Positions 18,541-29,654 of a stretch of DNA of 64,000 bases are shown here, in pieces. Below the pieces are notes generated by a model, which saw only the letters and a list, made by a program, of their open reading frames with translations, made no database searches and was not told where the DNA came from. This DNA comes from Rhizophagus irregularis (taxonomy: Eukaryota; Glomeromycota; Glomeromycetes; Glomerales; Glomeraceae). Within the stretch, counting starts at the first letter, position 1. Each line of letters starts with the position of its first letter. The DNA lies in assembly GCF_026210795.1 (NCBI RefSeq), contig NC_089453.1, positions 746,501-810,500 of the forward strand. Reading direction: 5' to 3'. A program made the position numbers and the translations under genes.

Positions 18541-20588
18541 TGATTTACAGGCGAAAATAAAAAGAGGTAAGAGACCGGTTCCTTACTAATAACACACGCG
18601 TCATCTCAGGATACCGAATCATTATAATTTAATGGTTAAATTATAATGAGGGTACCGCGAAATCTTCTCTTACATGGCAGGACCATGATAAGGATCCTCA
18701 TACGCATACTTTATTGGAGGTTGGAGGAAAGTATGTTAAGTGGGGTGGTTAGTATCTGATTGGCGGTCCCTAATAAGGGTGACGTTAAATTCCTTGATTC
18801 CTATTCGTTTTCTTGATAGATCTATTTATAAATTTCCTTTTGCTAATTGTCGTTACAGTGACCCGTGTTACTTATACATCGGTACTCTTTGATTTTATAG
18901 GTAATTTTCTGATAATCGGTAGATCCTAAGTCATATCATCTTTCTCCTTCTCTCTCACAGAATAGTGTTATCACTGCTATGCAAGGGCCCTTGCTAATTT
19001 ACATTCATGATTTTGTCCTGCTACTGTAATTCAACCATGTTCAAGATTATTCGGAAAACAAAAAAAGATCTAAAGAAAAGAGGACTTTTAGTAAAACATC
19101 TTTAATTGATTTACAGCCAGAAGTAAAACAAGGTAAGAGACCTGTTCCTTACTGATAACACATGCGTCATCTCAGGATACCGAATCATTATAATTTAATG
19201 GTTAAATTATAATGAGGGTACCGCGAAATCTTCTCTTACATGGCAGGACCATGATAAGGATCCTCATACGCATACTTTATTGGAGGTTGGAGGAAAGTAT
19301 GTTAAGTGGGGTGGTTAGTATCTGATTGGCAATCCCTAATAAGGGTGACGTTAAATTCCTTGATTCCTATTCGTTTTCTTGATAGATCTATTTATAAATT
19401 TCCTTTTGCTAATTAATCGTTACAGTGACCCGTGTTACTTATACATCGGTACTCTTTGATTTTATAGGTAATTTTCTGATAATCGGTAGATCCTAAGTCA
19501 TATCATCTTTCTCCTTCTCTCTCACAGAATAGTGTTATCACTGCTATGCAAGGGCCCTTGCTAATTTACATTCATGATTTTGTCCTGCTACTGTAATTCA
19601 ACCATGTTCAAGATTATTCGGAAAATAAAAAAAGATCTAAAGAAAAGAGGCCTTTTAGTAAAACATCTTTAATTGATTTACAGCCAGAAGTAAAACAAGG
19701 TAAGAGACCTGTTCCTTACTGATAACACATGCGTCATCTCAGGATACCGAATCATTATAATTTAATGGTTAAATTATAATGAGGGTACCGCGAAATCTTC
19801 TCTTACATGGCAGGACCATGATAAGGATCCTCATACGCATACTTTATTGGAGGTTGGAGGAAAGTATGTTAAGTGGGGTGGTTAGTATCTGATTGGCGGT
19901 CCCTAATAAGGGTGACGTTAAATTCCTTAATTCCTATTCGTTTTCTTGATAGATCTATTTATAAATTTCCTTTTGCTAATTGTCGTTACAGTGACCCGTG
20001 TTACTTATACATCGGTACTCTTTGATTTTATAGGTAATTTTCTGATAATCGGTAGATCCTAAGTCATATCTTCTCTCTCACAGAATAGTGTTATCACTGC
20101 TATGCAAGGGCCCTTACTACATTCATGATTTTGTCCTGCTACTGTAATTCAACCATGTTCAAGATTATTCGGAAAACAAAAAAAAGATCTAAAGAAAAGA
20201 GGACTTTTAGTAAAACATCTTTAATTGATTTACAGCCAGAAGTAAAACAAGGTAAGAGACCTGTTCCTTACTGATAACACATGCGTCATCTCAGGATACC
20301 GAATCATTATAATTTAATGGTTAAATTATAATGAGGGTACCGCGAAATCTTCTCTTACATGGCAGGACCATGATAAGGATCCTCATACGCATACTTTATT
20401 GGAGGTTGGAGGAAAGTATGTTAAGTGGGGTGGTTAGTATCTGATTGGCGGTCCCTAATAAGGGTGACGTTAAATTCCTTAATTCCTATTCGTTTTCTTG
20501 ATAGATCTATTTATAAATTTCCTTTTGCTAATTAATCGTTACAGTGACCCGTGTTACTTATACATCGGTACTCTTTAATTTTATAGGT
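18541..20588. repeat. Tandem array, 3.6 copies of a 552-567 bp hairpin-rich non-coding unit
   Basis: Units begin at 18541, 19107, 19674 and 20226 (lengths 566, 567, 552 and a truncated 363). Copies are almost identical except for the first 35 bp of unit 1. The 15 bp shortfall of unit 3 is explained by two small deletions. No frame of 60 codons is open in any unit. Each full unit carries perfect inverted repeats: 14 bp arms with a 3 base loop (18619-18649 in unit 1), CATGG/CCATG (18673-18687), CATACTTT/AAAGTATG (18705-18735), a GTCCCT/AGGG-GAC stem, and the 14 bp palindrome GCAAGGGCCCTTGC in units 1 and 2. The array is more GC-rich than its flanks. It may encode a structured RNA or be a satellite. 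I do not recognise it. Confidence 0.9.
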
Positions 20589-22943
20589 ATAAATCAGTAG
20601 ATCCCGCCAAATTCAGGTCGATATGATTGATAAAGTCAATAATTTTTTATCATCTTTAATTTCATTATATTTTATTATATTTTAAATATTAAAAATGATG
20701 ATTTTTGCAAACGTTTTTTAATTATTGCACACTTTCAACATTTTTAGTAAAAGATGTACAGTACATTAATAAAATAGCTGTTGATTAATTTAATTTTTGC
20801 AAAGTAAAAAATGTATATATATATAATGAATAATAATACATAGTTAAAAATTTACTATGTCTAATTAACAAAAATATTTACTAATATTCGGATATTTTTG
20901 CATTCTTATTAAATTCTAATAATTGATCTGTGTCAAGTTTTCGATATACTGTTTGAAGAAATCTTTTAATCATATCAAGATTCTTTCGCCCATCTTAAAA
21001 TATTACAAAATATACATTTTTTACTTGAGAATAATATATAGAGCTGAACTCTGTTTTATCCCGTCACTTGGTCTTTACATTATTAATAAATTTTCTTTTT
21101 CGGTATTATTTTTACTTTCTTAATGTTAAAATTAGTATATTGAGCATAAGAGAATGAATTAATTTTCGATAAATTTTTTTTTATCATTTTTTTTCGAAAA
21201 TAATTTGATAACTTAATGCTTTAATTGATACTTAGACTTATTCCTGTTTTATATTAAGAGTATGAAGAAGATAAAAGTGTTTCTAAAATAAAGTCGACAA
21301 CATAAAAGGAGGGTAAAGAGAGTAGAATAGTAAATTTTATTGACTGCTTGAAAATTTTTTTTTCATATACTGCATTAAATCCTTCTAGTATTGCTGGCAT
21401 TAGATGGTGTACCCGCGGTATCTTGTGCAGTGCGGTGCGATATTTTATGAAGAATATCGATATACTGTATATATATATGTATTTTAAAAAGAAACTTTTT
21501 TCCTTAGCTGTAGAAAGAGGAGGAGATGGAAGTAATCATACACACATTAAAGCATAGTTCCTGCACGACACTACTATTTCTTGTTTCTTGTCAGATTTGT
21601 ATAGTAACTACTTGACAACATTAGCCTTAATAGAATAACCATTTTTTTAGGAAGATAATTCTTGTTAACGACCATAATTCAGAAGGCCATTTTTAATAGT
21701 TAATATATAAAGTCTCTTATGCTACACCATATATATTAAGACCTAAATGTTAAAATTATTGGAGTTAATTATAAAAATTGCATAAACGGTCTCGTCAACC
21801 CGATAATATTATTATTGTATGATTAAACCAATTAAACTATATAGTTTAAATCATCCAATAATACAGGCAGCTGGAATGATACTTAGATCTCTATTAGTGA
21901 ATTTTTCTTTTTAGTTTGTTTTTGATCGTAAATGAAATATTATTGGGTACTCACTTCTGGGTTTAAAGGTTTGTCTTAATTTCTCACAAATTTGCTTAGA
22001 ATCTTTTGTACCCTTAAAATATCGTTTAAGATGAATCAATTAATGTCTTTATTAACGCTATATTATTTATAAGTTGGATAATAACCTATCCTCATGAAGA
22101 ATAGTTTAATTTGATAATATAATATTTTAAATGATAACAGCTATAAATAATTTTTATTATACAAATCACAGTAATTAATAATGTGGCTTATATCAAAAAT
22201 CCCATCTTTCTTTTCAATAGTATTCTGTATTTCGTAATTTTCCTCCTACAATTTTTTTTTACTATTATCACTTCTTTACACCTTTTGTTCTAAATATTTC
22301 TTATTACAATTGTATATAATTAACCATTAATTTTAAATCGTGATGATTTAACATTGTAGTTTCAGTTTTTTTTTTATTTGTAAATAGGTATAGGTGGTGG
22401 TGAGCAACTAAATGTTGGCCAATTCGGCCATTCCGTCCTAACAGCTTTTTTTTTTTAAAAAAAAAAATCGTTTTAAAGCCTAGCAAGTTAGGGAAAATAA
22501 AGTTTAAGTTAAAAAAGTGTTGTGCAAGTTTCGCATATAAAATATCTTTATGATGACGGTTTGATTTAACAATTCTAAAGATTACCGCAGATTTTCATAT
22601 CTGGAAAATTACATTTTTGCAGATTGCCACGGATTTTTGTATTGAAAAATTACAACGTTCTCCATTTTTTTTTAAAAAAATTGGCCGATTTTTGTTAGAA
22701 ATTATAAATTTCTATTTGTGATGCTGAAAATGATCTTACGCATTGTATCATATCGTATCGCCCAATGATCAAAAATAAGTGATAGATATTCCTTGCCCTT
22801 CTACTCTTTTCTCAATAGTATTTTTCGAGATCTACTCGAGAGCTGTTTTGTAACTTCTTTTATGAGCATTTACTGAGCCTTACGTTCTTTGTAAAGGTTT
22901 TTGAATCCTAAACGAATAATATCTCTCGATTTGATCTTCAGCC
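20589..22943. other. AT-rich gene-free region
   Basis: No convincing gene. A short palindrome lies at about 21806-21861 (attattg...caataat with ttaaactat/atagtttaa at the centre). Other frames are short and have no recognisable protein content. Confidence 0.5.
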
Positions 22944-24353
22944 TTAACAAATAATAATCGCATTATATAAATCGGGTAAATTGCCTGGATCCGAGATTTC
23001 AGATTGTGAAGCAGTGGTACTTTGCGCAGAACTTGGTGATGCTAACTCTTCGATAAGCTCTCTCAGCATAGAGGACTCGCCATCCTTATTAGATGATTTT
23101 TTGCTTCTTATTGGACGATTTTTTGGGTAAATCACGAGCGTTTTTTCTGCGCATCATTTTGAAGCCTGTTCTACTGGAATCGTTTCTAAATCATCGGCAG
23201 GTAGGACACTTTTTGCGTGGATTGTCAATGCAATCATAATGCACAGCATGTTTACAGGATAAAAGACAGTATCTTTCGGGAAATCTACATTTTGCATGTT
23301 AGATATGTTAAACGGCTTCGTTCACTTTCGGTTTGTTGATATATTGTATCCTCAACGCCTTTCATGGCATCTTCCTGTATCGTCGGTGAAATTAGGATAA
23401 ACTTTTCACCCATCAAGTTAGAAATAGCTTAATCAAGATGATTGCGAATCTCTCTAGTAAAAGTTGGAAATGGACACGCGCTTGGTATGGTAGCTAGAAG
23501 ATGTTTTTCGATGCAAAACCTATGAAAGCTATGACTAGTATATGATAATGTTGTAACGCTCCGAGAGGAAGTGTTAATTAAAATATCATTGTTACATTCT
23601 AGTGCTGGAACGTCAATACCTCTATTAGCTTTATCATTGAAGCTTTTAAGAATATTGTAACCCAGATTTCTAATATTAGAAATAGAGGGTTTATCAGATG
23701 AACTTTGTTAATTACCTTTGCAAATCAATAAAAGTGACCAAAGAGCTGAAGGATTAGCATATACATCCCCGTAACCCATCATGCGAATTAATGATTAGCC
23801 CCCAAAGATCCTCGGGGTGATTAAGCTGACTTATTTTGAAAACAATTTCTCGTTTCAGAATACGTTTTATTATTTTAAACGATGTGAGGAAAAAAGGGAC
23901 ATGACACTCAAAAAAATAAATACAAATCGAGTCCCTTGACCTTTCGATCTGCGGGACGAGAAATAGTAACAGAAATTTTGATATGAAAAAAAATATCACA
24001 TAATTCTGTTATCTTTCCGCCCTGAAAAAAATCATTTGGGGTAATAATCTGAATATATGTAATTCTCACGTCACACGGCCCTTATTCATTTCGGCAAGAA
24101 TTTTTCTGATATCATTCTCTGCGCATTTTTTCAGGTGATCGGATACATATGACCGGCCTATGCCACAATCGCGAACTTGAATGAACTGCAGGCAAGACAA
24201 TATTCCGTTCAAATGTTTAATTACTATTCCATTTGCTATGTAATTCATAATTCCATGTTTTCCTTTGCAAATAGGACATCCACCCATATTCAAATATTTT
24301 CTGCAGATGTGTGACGTCATAAAATCCAAAAAAATAATTACGAAAGTAGTCAT
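22944..24353 (-). pseudogene. Decayed zinc-finger (RING-like) protein gene
   Basis: Read from 24353 down, several frames carry protein-like sequence broken by stops and frameshifts. The first frame (24353-24066) has a Cys motif GCPICKGKHG, then a second CGIGRSYVSDHLKKCAEND block. The coding sense continues in another frame (about 24065-23950, NDFFQGGKITELCDIFF). Around 23560-23460 a Cys/His block reads SHSFHRFCIEKHLL then SACPFPTF, with RING-like spacing but lost cysteines. At 23310-23210 a second block reads CKHAVHYDCIDNPRKKCPTC, a good C-x-H-x3-H-x2-C...C-x2-C match followed by a stop. The acidic, Ser-rich tail (23135-22944) contains LRELIEELASPSSAQ. At least four disruptions are visible, so I call it a pseudogene of a fungal RING-like family. 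Joining all blocks into one ancestor is inference. Confidence 0.6.
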
Positions 24354-25366
24354 TTATTACGTCACGATATGGGCAGAACCTTCATTTAAAATATTTTATT
24401 GTGATAGATATATATTTTATTTTTATTTTTTAATCCATGTGAACAAGATTACAGAAAGATAGACAAGAACTAATTAAAATAAAAAAGTCAAACGCTATCT
24501 AAACTACGCTATAATCAAACCGCCCGAGAACGGTGCCATCCTGGTGCGAAAATATAAAAGAAACCGTGGAGGATCATTGTGATAGATATATAAAAAAAGT
24601 GCTAAGCTTCAAACTAAGAATTTCAAAATCACGTGATGCATCAATACGGCTGACATGTTTTAAATTCGAATCTTTGGATGTCCAGTCTTTTCAGACTTTT
24701 GATATAACCATTTAATTTTCAGTTATCAAAAATAACATAAATTTATATACCTAATTTATTGAAACACAATTTTTCATATGGAAAAAAAGACCATAAAACC
24801 TTTGATTGCAAAATTTGTACCTAGTAAATTTATTGATTAATATGCATCAGCTATTAAATGTGACAATAATTAACGTGAATTAGCGAAGTTGTATTCCCAA
24901 GATAAGTTGGAATATTATCTTACCTGCAAGCACTTCAAGCAATAAACTTAAGTTCAAACAGTCTAGTCATGCGGAATCGATCACCTGAAATGCGCAGTAT
25001 GATATTGCCGAAATAGGGCATGTTATGTGTGCGGCGGGAGTCAAAATTTTATTTTTTCTTATTTCTAAATCTTAAAATAATAATAATAAAAGTTGTTCTT
25101 TGTGATAAAATCTATGAATTTTATTAAGATTTGGTATGGCGCAGGAAATTTAATAACTAAGCGAAAATTTTTTTAAATCATTATATATTGTAATACACTC
25201 ATGTATTATTATGTTACAAAAACAGAAATTGTGTAATGACTGCATCAGGTAAAGATGTACTCCATAAGTATATTACACAAATTTTCGATATGATGACAGA
25301 CATGATGAAATTAATCATTTAATCACTTAACAAACTTTTTTCCCTAAGTATTCAAAGTATTCAAGT
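24354..25366. other. Interval with gene fragments
   Basis: An 18 bp motif attgtgatagatatata occurs at about 24400 and again at 24575. Around 24965-25000 lies one copy of a dispersed sequence of about 36 bp (atcgatcacctgaaatgc core) whose second copy is at 27095. Coding-like but broken text around 24880-25020 suggests a dead gene. Confidence 0.35.
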
Positions 25367-26186
25367 ATGTCTCAGTCTCAGTTTCCAAGGTCTCTTTTTT
25401 CCCAATTTACGGAAGACGAACTAAAAAAAATAAGCGAAAGCTATAAGTCTTCTGTAAACTGGACCGAACACAACAAGTGGCTCAAGGAAGGACAACCATT
25501 TGAGGAACACGAAGAAATCGAACTGTTTTACAAATGGATCTTCTCAGAGACAAGTATCAGCTGGTAAGTTTATTTATTTGTGTCTATTTTACTGCTTCAT
25601 TTATATATATATATGGCTAACTTTATTTTTTTTTAAGGGACCGAAATATGTAACGTTGACAGAAGACGAGAACAATCAATTGGAGTCAGACCTCGCCGCA
25701 GTGAAGGGAAGGCCAATCATAAGGCCGGGAAGAAGTGCTATTTTACAACTCCCTCCGCAAGATCCAAAGCCGAAGCTGTCACTTTTAACGACCGTGAACA
25801 TCGTGGTGAAGTTCCTAAATCCAAAAAAGTATCCGGTGCTAACAAGACATACAACGCAGATGCTAAAAGACTTAAATGATGCTGGTTTATTAAATGATGT
25901 CGTAGGTTTTTATATTAAGGCTAGAGTTAGGGAATTTAAAAATGGAGAAATACGTTTGAGTCCCAGTGTTGATATTTATGATATAGTTCCCAAAGGTTCA
26001 TATATGTATGCATTAGTATTACCTAAAGGTCAATATTTGATGTTGCGACATCTTCGTGAGGAGTGCTTCAAGCTTCAAGCTTCAAGTATTGGATCCGCGT
26101 TCAGATGCATTTCATTTTTTAATAATCACGATACCTATTCAGATTTTCTTTCAAATTTCTTTTCTAATAGGACATATAGTCCATAA
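25367..26186 (+). pseudogene. Hypothetical two-exon gene with a 1-base frameshift
   Basis: Exon 1 starts at ATG 25367 and reads a hydrophilic protein with FTEDELKKI and WTEHNKWLKEG. A clean intron (gtaagt at 25564, acceptor ending 25637) leads to an exon opening GPKYVTLTEDENN and running to a stop at 26186. The exon frames do not match across this intron. One missing base near 25548 would let exon 1 read SEDKYQL into GPKYV in phase 0, so I infer a recent deletion. Exon 2 has a basic, proline-rich start (KGRPIIRPGR) and a globular part (VNIVVKFLNPKKYPVLTRH...). The last 30 residues look unlike protein and may be intron read-through. I do not recognise the family. Codon usage and lower AT than the flanks support a formerly real gene. 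Confidence 0.55.
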
Positions 26187-26389
26187 TAACATTATTCTTG
26201 CTTTACTAATAACACGTATGAACCCTAATAATTTTTAAATAATCTTACATCTCTGCTATAATAAATATTTCCATTCTGCGTTTACATGATTTTCACTTTT
26301 TTACATGTAATAATTGAGGAAAAAACCAGTTGATCTTGACTGATCATTATGTTTTTTTTTGTAGGAAAGTGAGGAATATTGAATGATCG

Positions 26390-27150
26390 GATATTTTATG
26401 ATGCGATTGTGCTTGTGATCCTAATGGATGAAGAATTAGAGTATCTCTTCTCGAAACCATCACTTGACTTTAGTACTTAATTTTTCGGAATGATAGAGAG
26501 TTCTGCATTCTCACGTTATACACGCCTGGCGTTAGAGAAAAATTCCCTATAAAAAGACGTGACTTCAGTTAATTTATCAAATTATATTCATCAATGACAA
26601 TAGTACATTTTTATTCCATATGTCAAGTAAAACTATGGGCATCATTGATCCAGATTTTCGTGATGCGGTCAAAAATACATAATTTTCATGGATAAAGAAG
26701 TCGGTTCTTGGATCCAAAAATGGTGTACGAAAACATGCTTCTATTAAAGTGATAAAACAATCTTTTTTGCATTTTTTTTACTAATAATTATGACAAAACT
26801 GTTATTTGATAAACAAAATAAATCAATTTGAAATTAGTTTAAATTCTTTTCAATATTCTACTTCTATAAGTTCACTTTTATCCACTATGTGCAATTTTAT
26901 CGTGGTGCAATAGAGGGATCCAGAAAGTATTATACATTTCTAACAGATCACGATAGGTTGATTGGTGAAGAGCTATTGAGTCGTGGTATTCTATAGTGCC
27001 ATTTAAGCACTGCATGGCTAGATAATCTTATGAAAGAATGGAAGCAAACTCAACCCAATTTATATAAGTTTTCGCTTAGGCATCCTAAAAAACTCCGTCA
27101 TGTGAGATCGATCACCTGAAATGCACAGTACGATATCAGTATATCCGCTT
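26390..27150 (+). pseudogene. Unidentified decayed coding region
   Basis: Protein-like runs are separated by stops: EELEYLFSKPSLDFS at about 26420, MDKEVGSWIQKWCTK at about 26690, and a longer run at 26890-27110 that includes FYRGAIEGSRKYY, RLIGEELLSRGIL and TAWLDNLMKEWKQTQPNLYK. The runs share a strand but not a frame. No known domain. It may belong with the frameshifted gene at 25.4 kb or the fragment at 27.5 kb; this is inference. Confidence 0.4.
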
Positions 27151-27483
27151 CAATGAAAAATTTTTTTTCCTTTCCCAAGGTAAACGAAATTTCGCAACCC
27201 GCAAATACAATCTTGCAACTATGTAAATAAGCAAATAGAACGGGCATATTCACTATGTACCTCAGTGTGAAAAAGTGCCAGTGAAAATAATGGAGACGAA
27301 ACTTAGCAAAGCACCGGACGAGACATTACACAATTAACTTTCGGTTTAGGCTTAGCATTTACAAGAAGGCGTCTTCAGAGCTTGTAACTACTAATACATA
27401 GTTTCCCTTTCAAGGTTCTCGTTAGCGTCACGACCGATGAAACGGAGGTTAGGATGAAAACAATGAATATAGCGGGTTATTGA

Positions 27484-27717
27484 GTGGTACATAGAAAGGC
27501 TAAAAGAATGCTCGTCAAGGAAGTTACAAAACAGCTTCCAGGTGATCTCTCGAAAAATGCCATTGAGAAAAGAATAGAAAGGGGAAGAAAGGTTTATGAT
27601 TTATTTAGTGATATCTGTTTCATAATGCTTAATTCTTATATATATTTTATTTTTCTTATTGTTATAAGTTTAGTAAGTGTAGTTATATTAAGACATGATC
27701 GCATCTATAAAAAATGA
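27484..27717 (+). pseudogene. C-terminal fragment with basic IEKRIERGRKVYDLF motif
   Basis: The frame opens with VHRKAKRMLVKEVTKQLPG and the helix-like motif KNAIEKRIERGRKVYDLF, followed by a hydrophobic run (about residues 47-68) that looks like AT-rich read-through. There is no ATG at its start (GTG). The motif resembles a recurrent C-terminal segment of large repetitive gene families in Rhizophagus; that is recollection, not a search result. Probably a relic. Confidence 0.35.
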
Positions 27718-27920
27718 GAAATGGGTTTTTTATTAGTGAAATGGGTTTTTTCACATCTCTTTTACATAATTTTGTCAAGTGATCATCAATCAGATGATTT
27801 TTTGGTATTACAAAACAATTTTGAGTAACGAAAATTGTGAATAACTCTTTTTAATGTAATTAGCCCATATGCTTTAGTATTAATTAAGTTATATTTATCT
27901 TCAAAGCATGGAATTGATTT

Positions 27921-28104
27921 ACCCCAAGATTTCTAAGTAAAATTCTACCCCACGTGAACCGGTGATGTTTAATGGGCGTGAAAATAATTTTTTTCACCAC
28001 AAAATTTTCTGTCCCCAGAATACTCTATATGAAAAAATGAAAACGGTGGGGCGTGACACGGGTGACATTTTATGCAGGTCACGTGGGGTGAAAAATCTTG
28101 GGGA
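27921..28104. mobile_element. MITE-like element, about 184 bp
   Basis: Terminal inverted repeats begin ACCCCAAGATTT and end AAATCTTGGGG. Pairing continues inside with CACCCCACGTGA-type arms (ctaccccacgtgaacc and ggtcacgtggggtg). No coding capacity. A clear target duplication is not visible. Confidence 0.65.
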
Positions 28105-28610
28105 AGATCATATTCATTGGCCGATTGTTATTTGTTAAAAGAAATAGTTTATATTGTAAAGCTTGGAGTTAATAATATTTGAAATATAATAAATTTGTCT
28201 CTTTTGATCATAAAGCTATTATATAACAAAAGTATGGATTACGGATGGGTAGCGGGTGAGTTGACGCGCGGGTCAATCTAATTATTAGTTTTGGTGAAAT
28301 TTCTCTTTTAATAACGGTTTTTTTTCGTGTGAATTATCCAACAAAATTCTAATAACTCCTTATATGATAGAGTTTTATCATCCATGTGCGAGGATCAACT
28401 GTTGCTCTTGTCAGCATATTTATATCATGAATCAACAAAATTTTTTATGTTCAAACTTTTTAAAGTCCGAAGAACATAGTTTATAATAATTACAACAGAT
28501 GATATACAATTAACAATATATTAAAAAATTCCTGTACGTTGTATAAATTGTTGATTTGTTGTGTTACCTTTGCCCCTTTTAACTTTTTAACTTGTGCATT
28601 TTTATTTTGT

Positions 28611-28646
28611 CTTCTCGTGGTTCTTCTCGTGGTTCTTCTCGTGGTG
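28611..28646. repeat. Three copies of CTTCTCGTGGTT
   Basis: A 12 bp unit repeated three times in tandem, about 140 bp upstream of the BTB-BACK start. It could be a regulatory cluster or simple expansion. Confidence 0.7.
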
Positions 28647-28784
28647 AACCCTTAATATGGCGTCATCATAAGACAGGAATAGTATAAGTACAACATAGAA
28701 CAAATCTAAATTTATACGTAACATACGACTTATATAGGGTTTATAAAAAAACCCAATTTTGAATTATTTTTTTTTTTTCAAGAA

Positions 28785-29654
28785 ATGACATTAGCAAAAG
28801 ATTTAGAGATATTAATAAACAATCCAAAGTTTAGTGATATTGAAATTTTTTGTGAAAATGAAAAGAAATTATATGGTTGTAGAGCAATTTTAGCAGTAAG
28901 ATCCAATGTATTTTATAAACTACTTTATAATGGAAGGTATGAATCCCAAATTTCTTTTCCAAATATTAGTTCTTTTGGAATGGAGATTGTATTTGAGTAT
29001 ATTTATACGGGGTCAATTAAAGAAGAATCTTTAACAAAAGGCAATATACTTGAAGCTTTTTACGCTGCAGACTATTTTCAGTTATCAGGAATTCAGAGGA
29101 TTATTATTGTGAAAACTTACAAAGATACACTAGAAAAAAGTTGTAATGAAAACTATTCACCGGAAATATTGTCTAAACTTGCGGAGACAATACCATTAAC
29201 AGATGATAATATTTTTCTAAGTTCATTGGTTGATGCAATGGCAGTTATTCCGTTGAATACCATTGAATTTGGTCGATTGTCCATTAAAGGTCTTCGTTAT
29301 TTTTTATCTTGTACAGAAAAGCCTTTTACAACCCCAGAATATGAAGTTTTTCGATACAGTGCTATTCTTGCAGCGAAACAAGTTTCTGATGATGCATATA
29401 AATTTTTTATGGAACGGTTACCAACCTTAGAACAAATAGAACAAAATGAAAACTTATTACAACCAGAAATTAAATTTATTACCGATCATCAAAAAGTTGC
29501 TAAAGAACTGGAGCCTTTGACTGAATTTATTGATTTCAGGCGAATTAAGGGTCAAATATTGGTTGATATTATCGAGCCACTAGAAATTGTTCCAGCTAAA
29601 ATACTTTTAAAATCAAATGATTCCAATTTAAATAATAGATTATGTTTGGGATAA
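28785..29654 (+). CDS. BTB-BACK protein, C-terminal domain broken off
   Basis: Single exon, 289 aa, from the first ATG after a T-rich leader. Residues about 8-110 form a BTB/POZ domain: FSDIEIFCENEKKLYGCRAILAVRS, FYKLLYNGRYE and IVFEYIYTGSI are classic. A BACK-type helical region follows (about 118-215), ending near the conserved YEVFRYSAILAAKQV. BTB-BACK proteins usually act as substrate adaptors for cullin-3 ubiquitin ligases. The frame stops at 29652-29654 (TAA), exactly where relatives continue into a SPRY-like module. In a shifted frame the next 200 bp still read VWDKSAC and then EWDVIIEKACNDSWVRV, so the tail was lost by a frameshift. The protein may still work as a shorter BTB-BACK form. 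Confidence 0.85.
   Translation: MTLAKDLEILINNPKFSDIEIFCENEKKLYGCRAILAVRSNVFYKLLYNGRYESQISFPNISSFGMEIVFEYIYTGSIKEESLTKGNILEAFYAADYFQLSGIQRIIIVKTYKDTLEKSCNENYSPEILSKLAETIPLTDDNIFLSSLVDAMAVIPLNTIEFGRLSIKGLRYFLSCTEKPFTTPEYEVFRYSAILAAKQVSDDAYKFFMERLPTLEQIEQNENLLQPEIKFITDHQKVAKELEPLTEFIDFRRIKGQILVDIIEPLEIVPAKILLKSNDSNLNNRLCLG

Noticed and set aside
18735-18800. tRNA-like A and B boxes inside the array unit (gtggttagtatc and gacgttaaattcc)
   Set aside because: Spacing is roughly right but no cloverleaf forms and the B box has mismatches; kept only as a possible Pol III hint.
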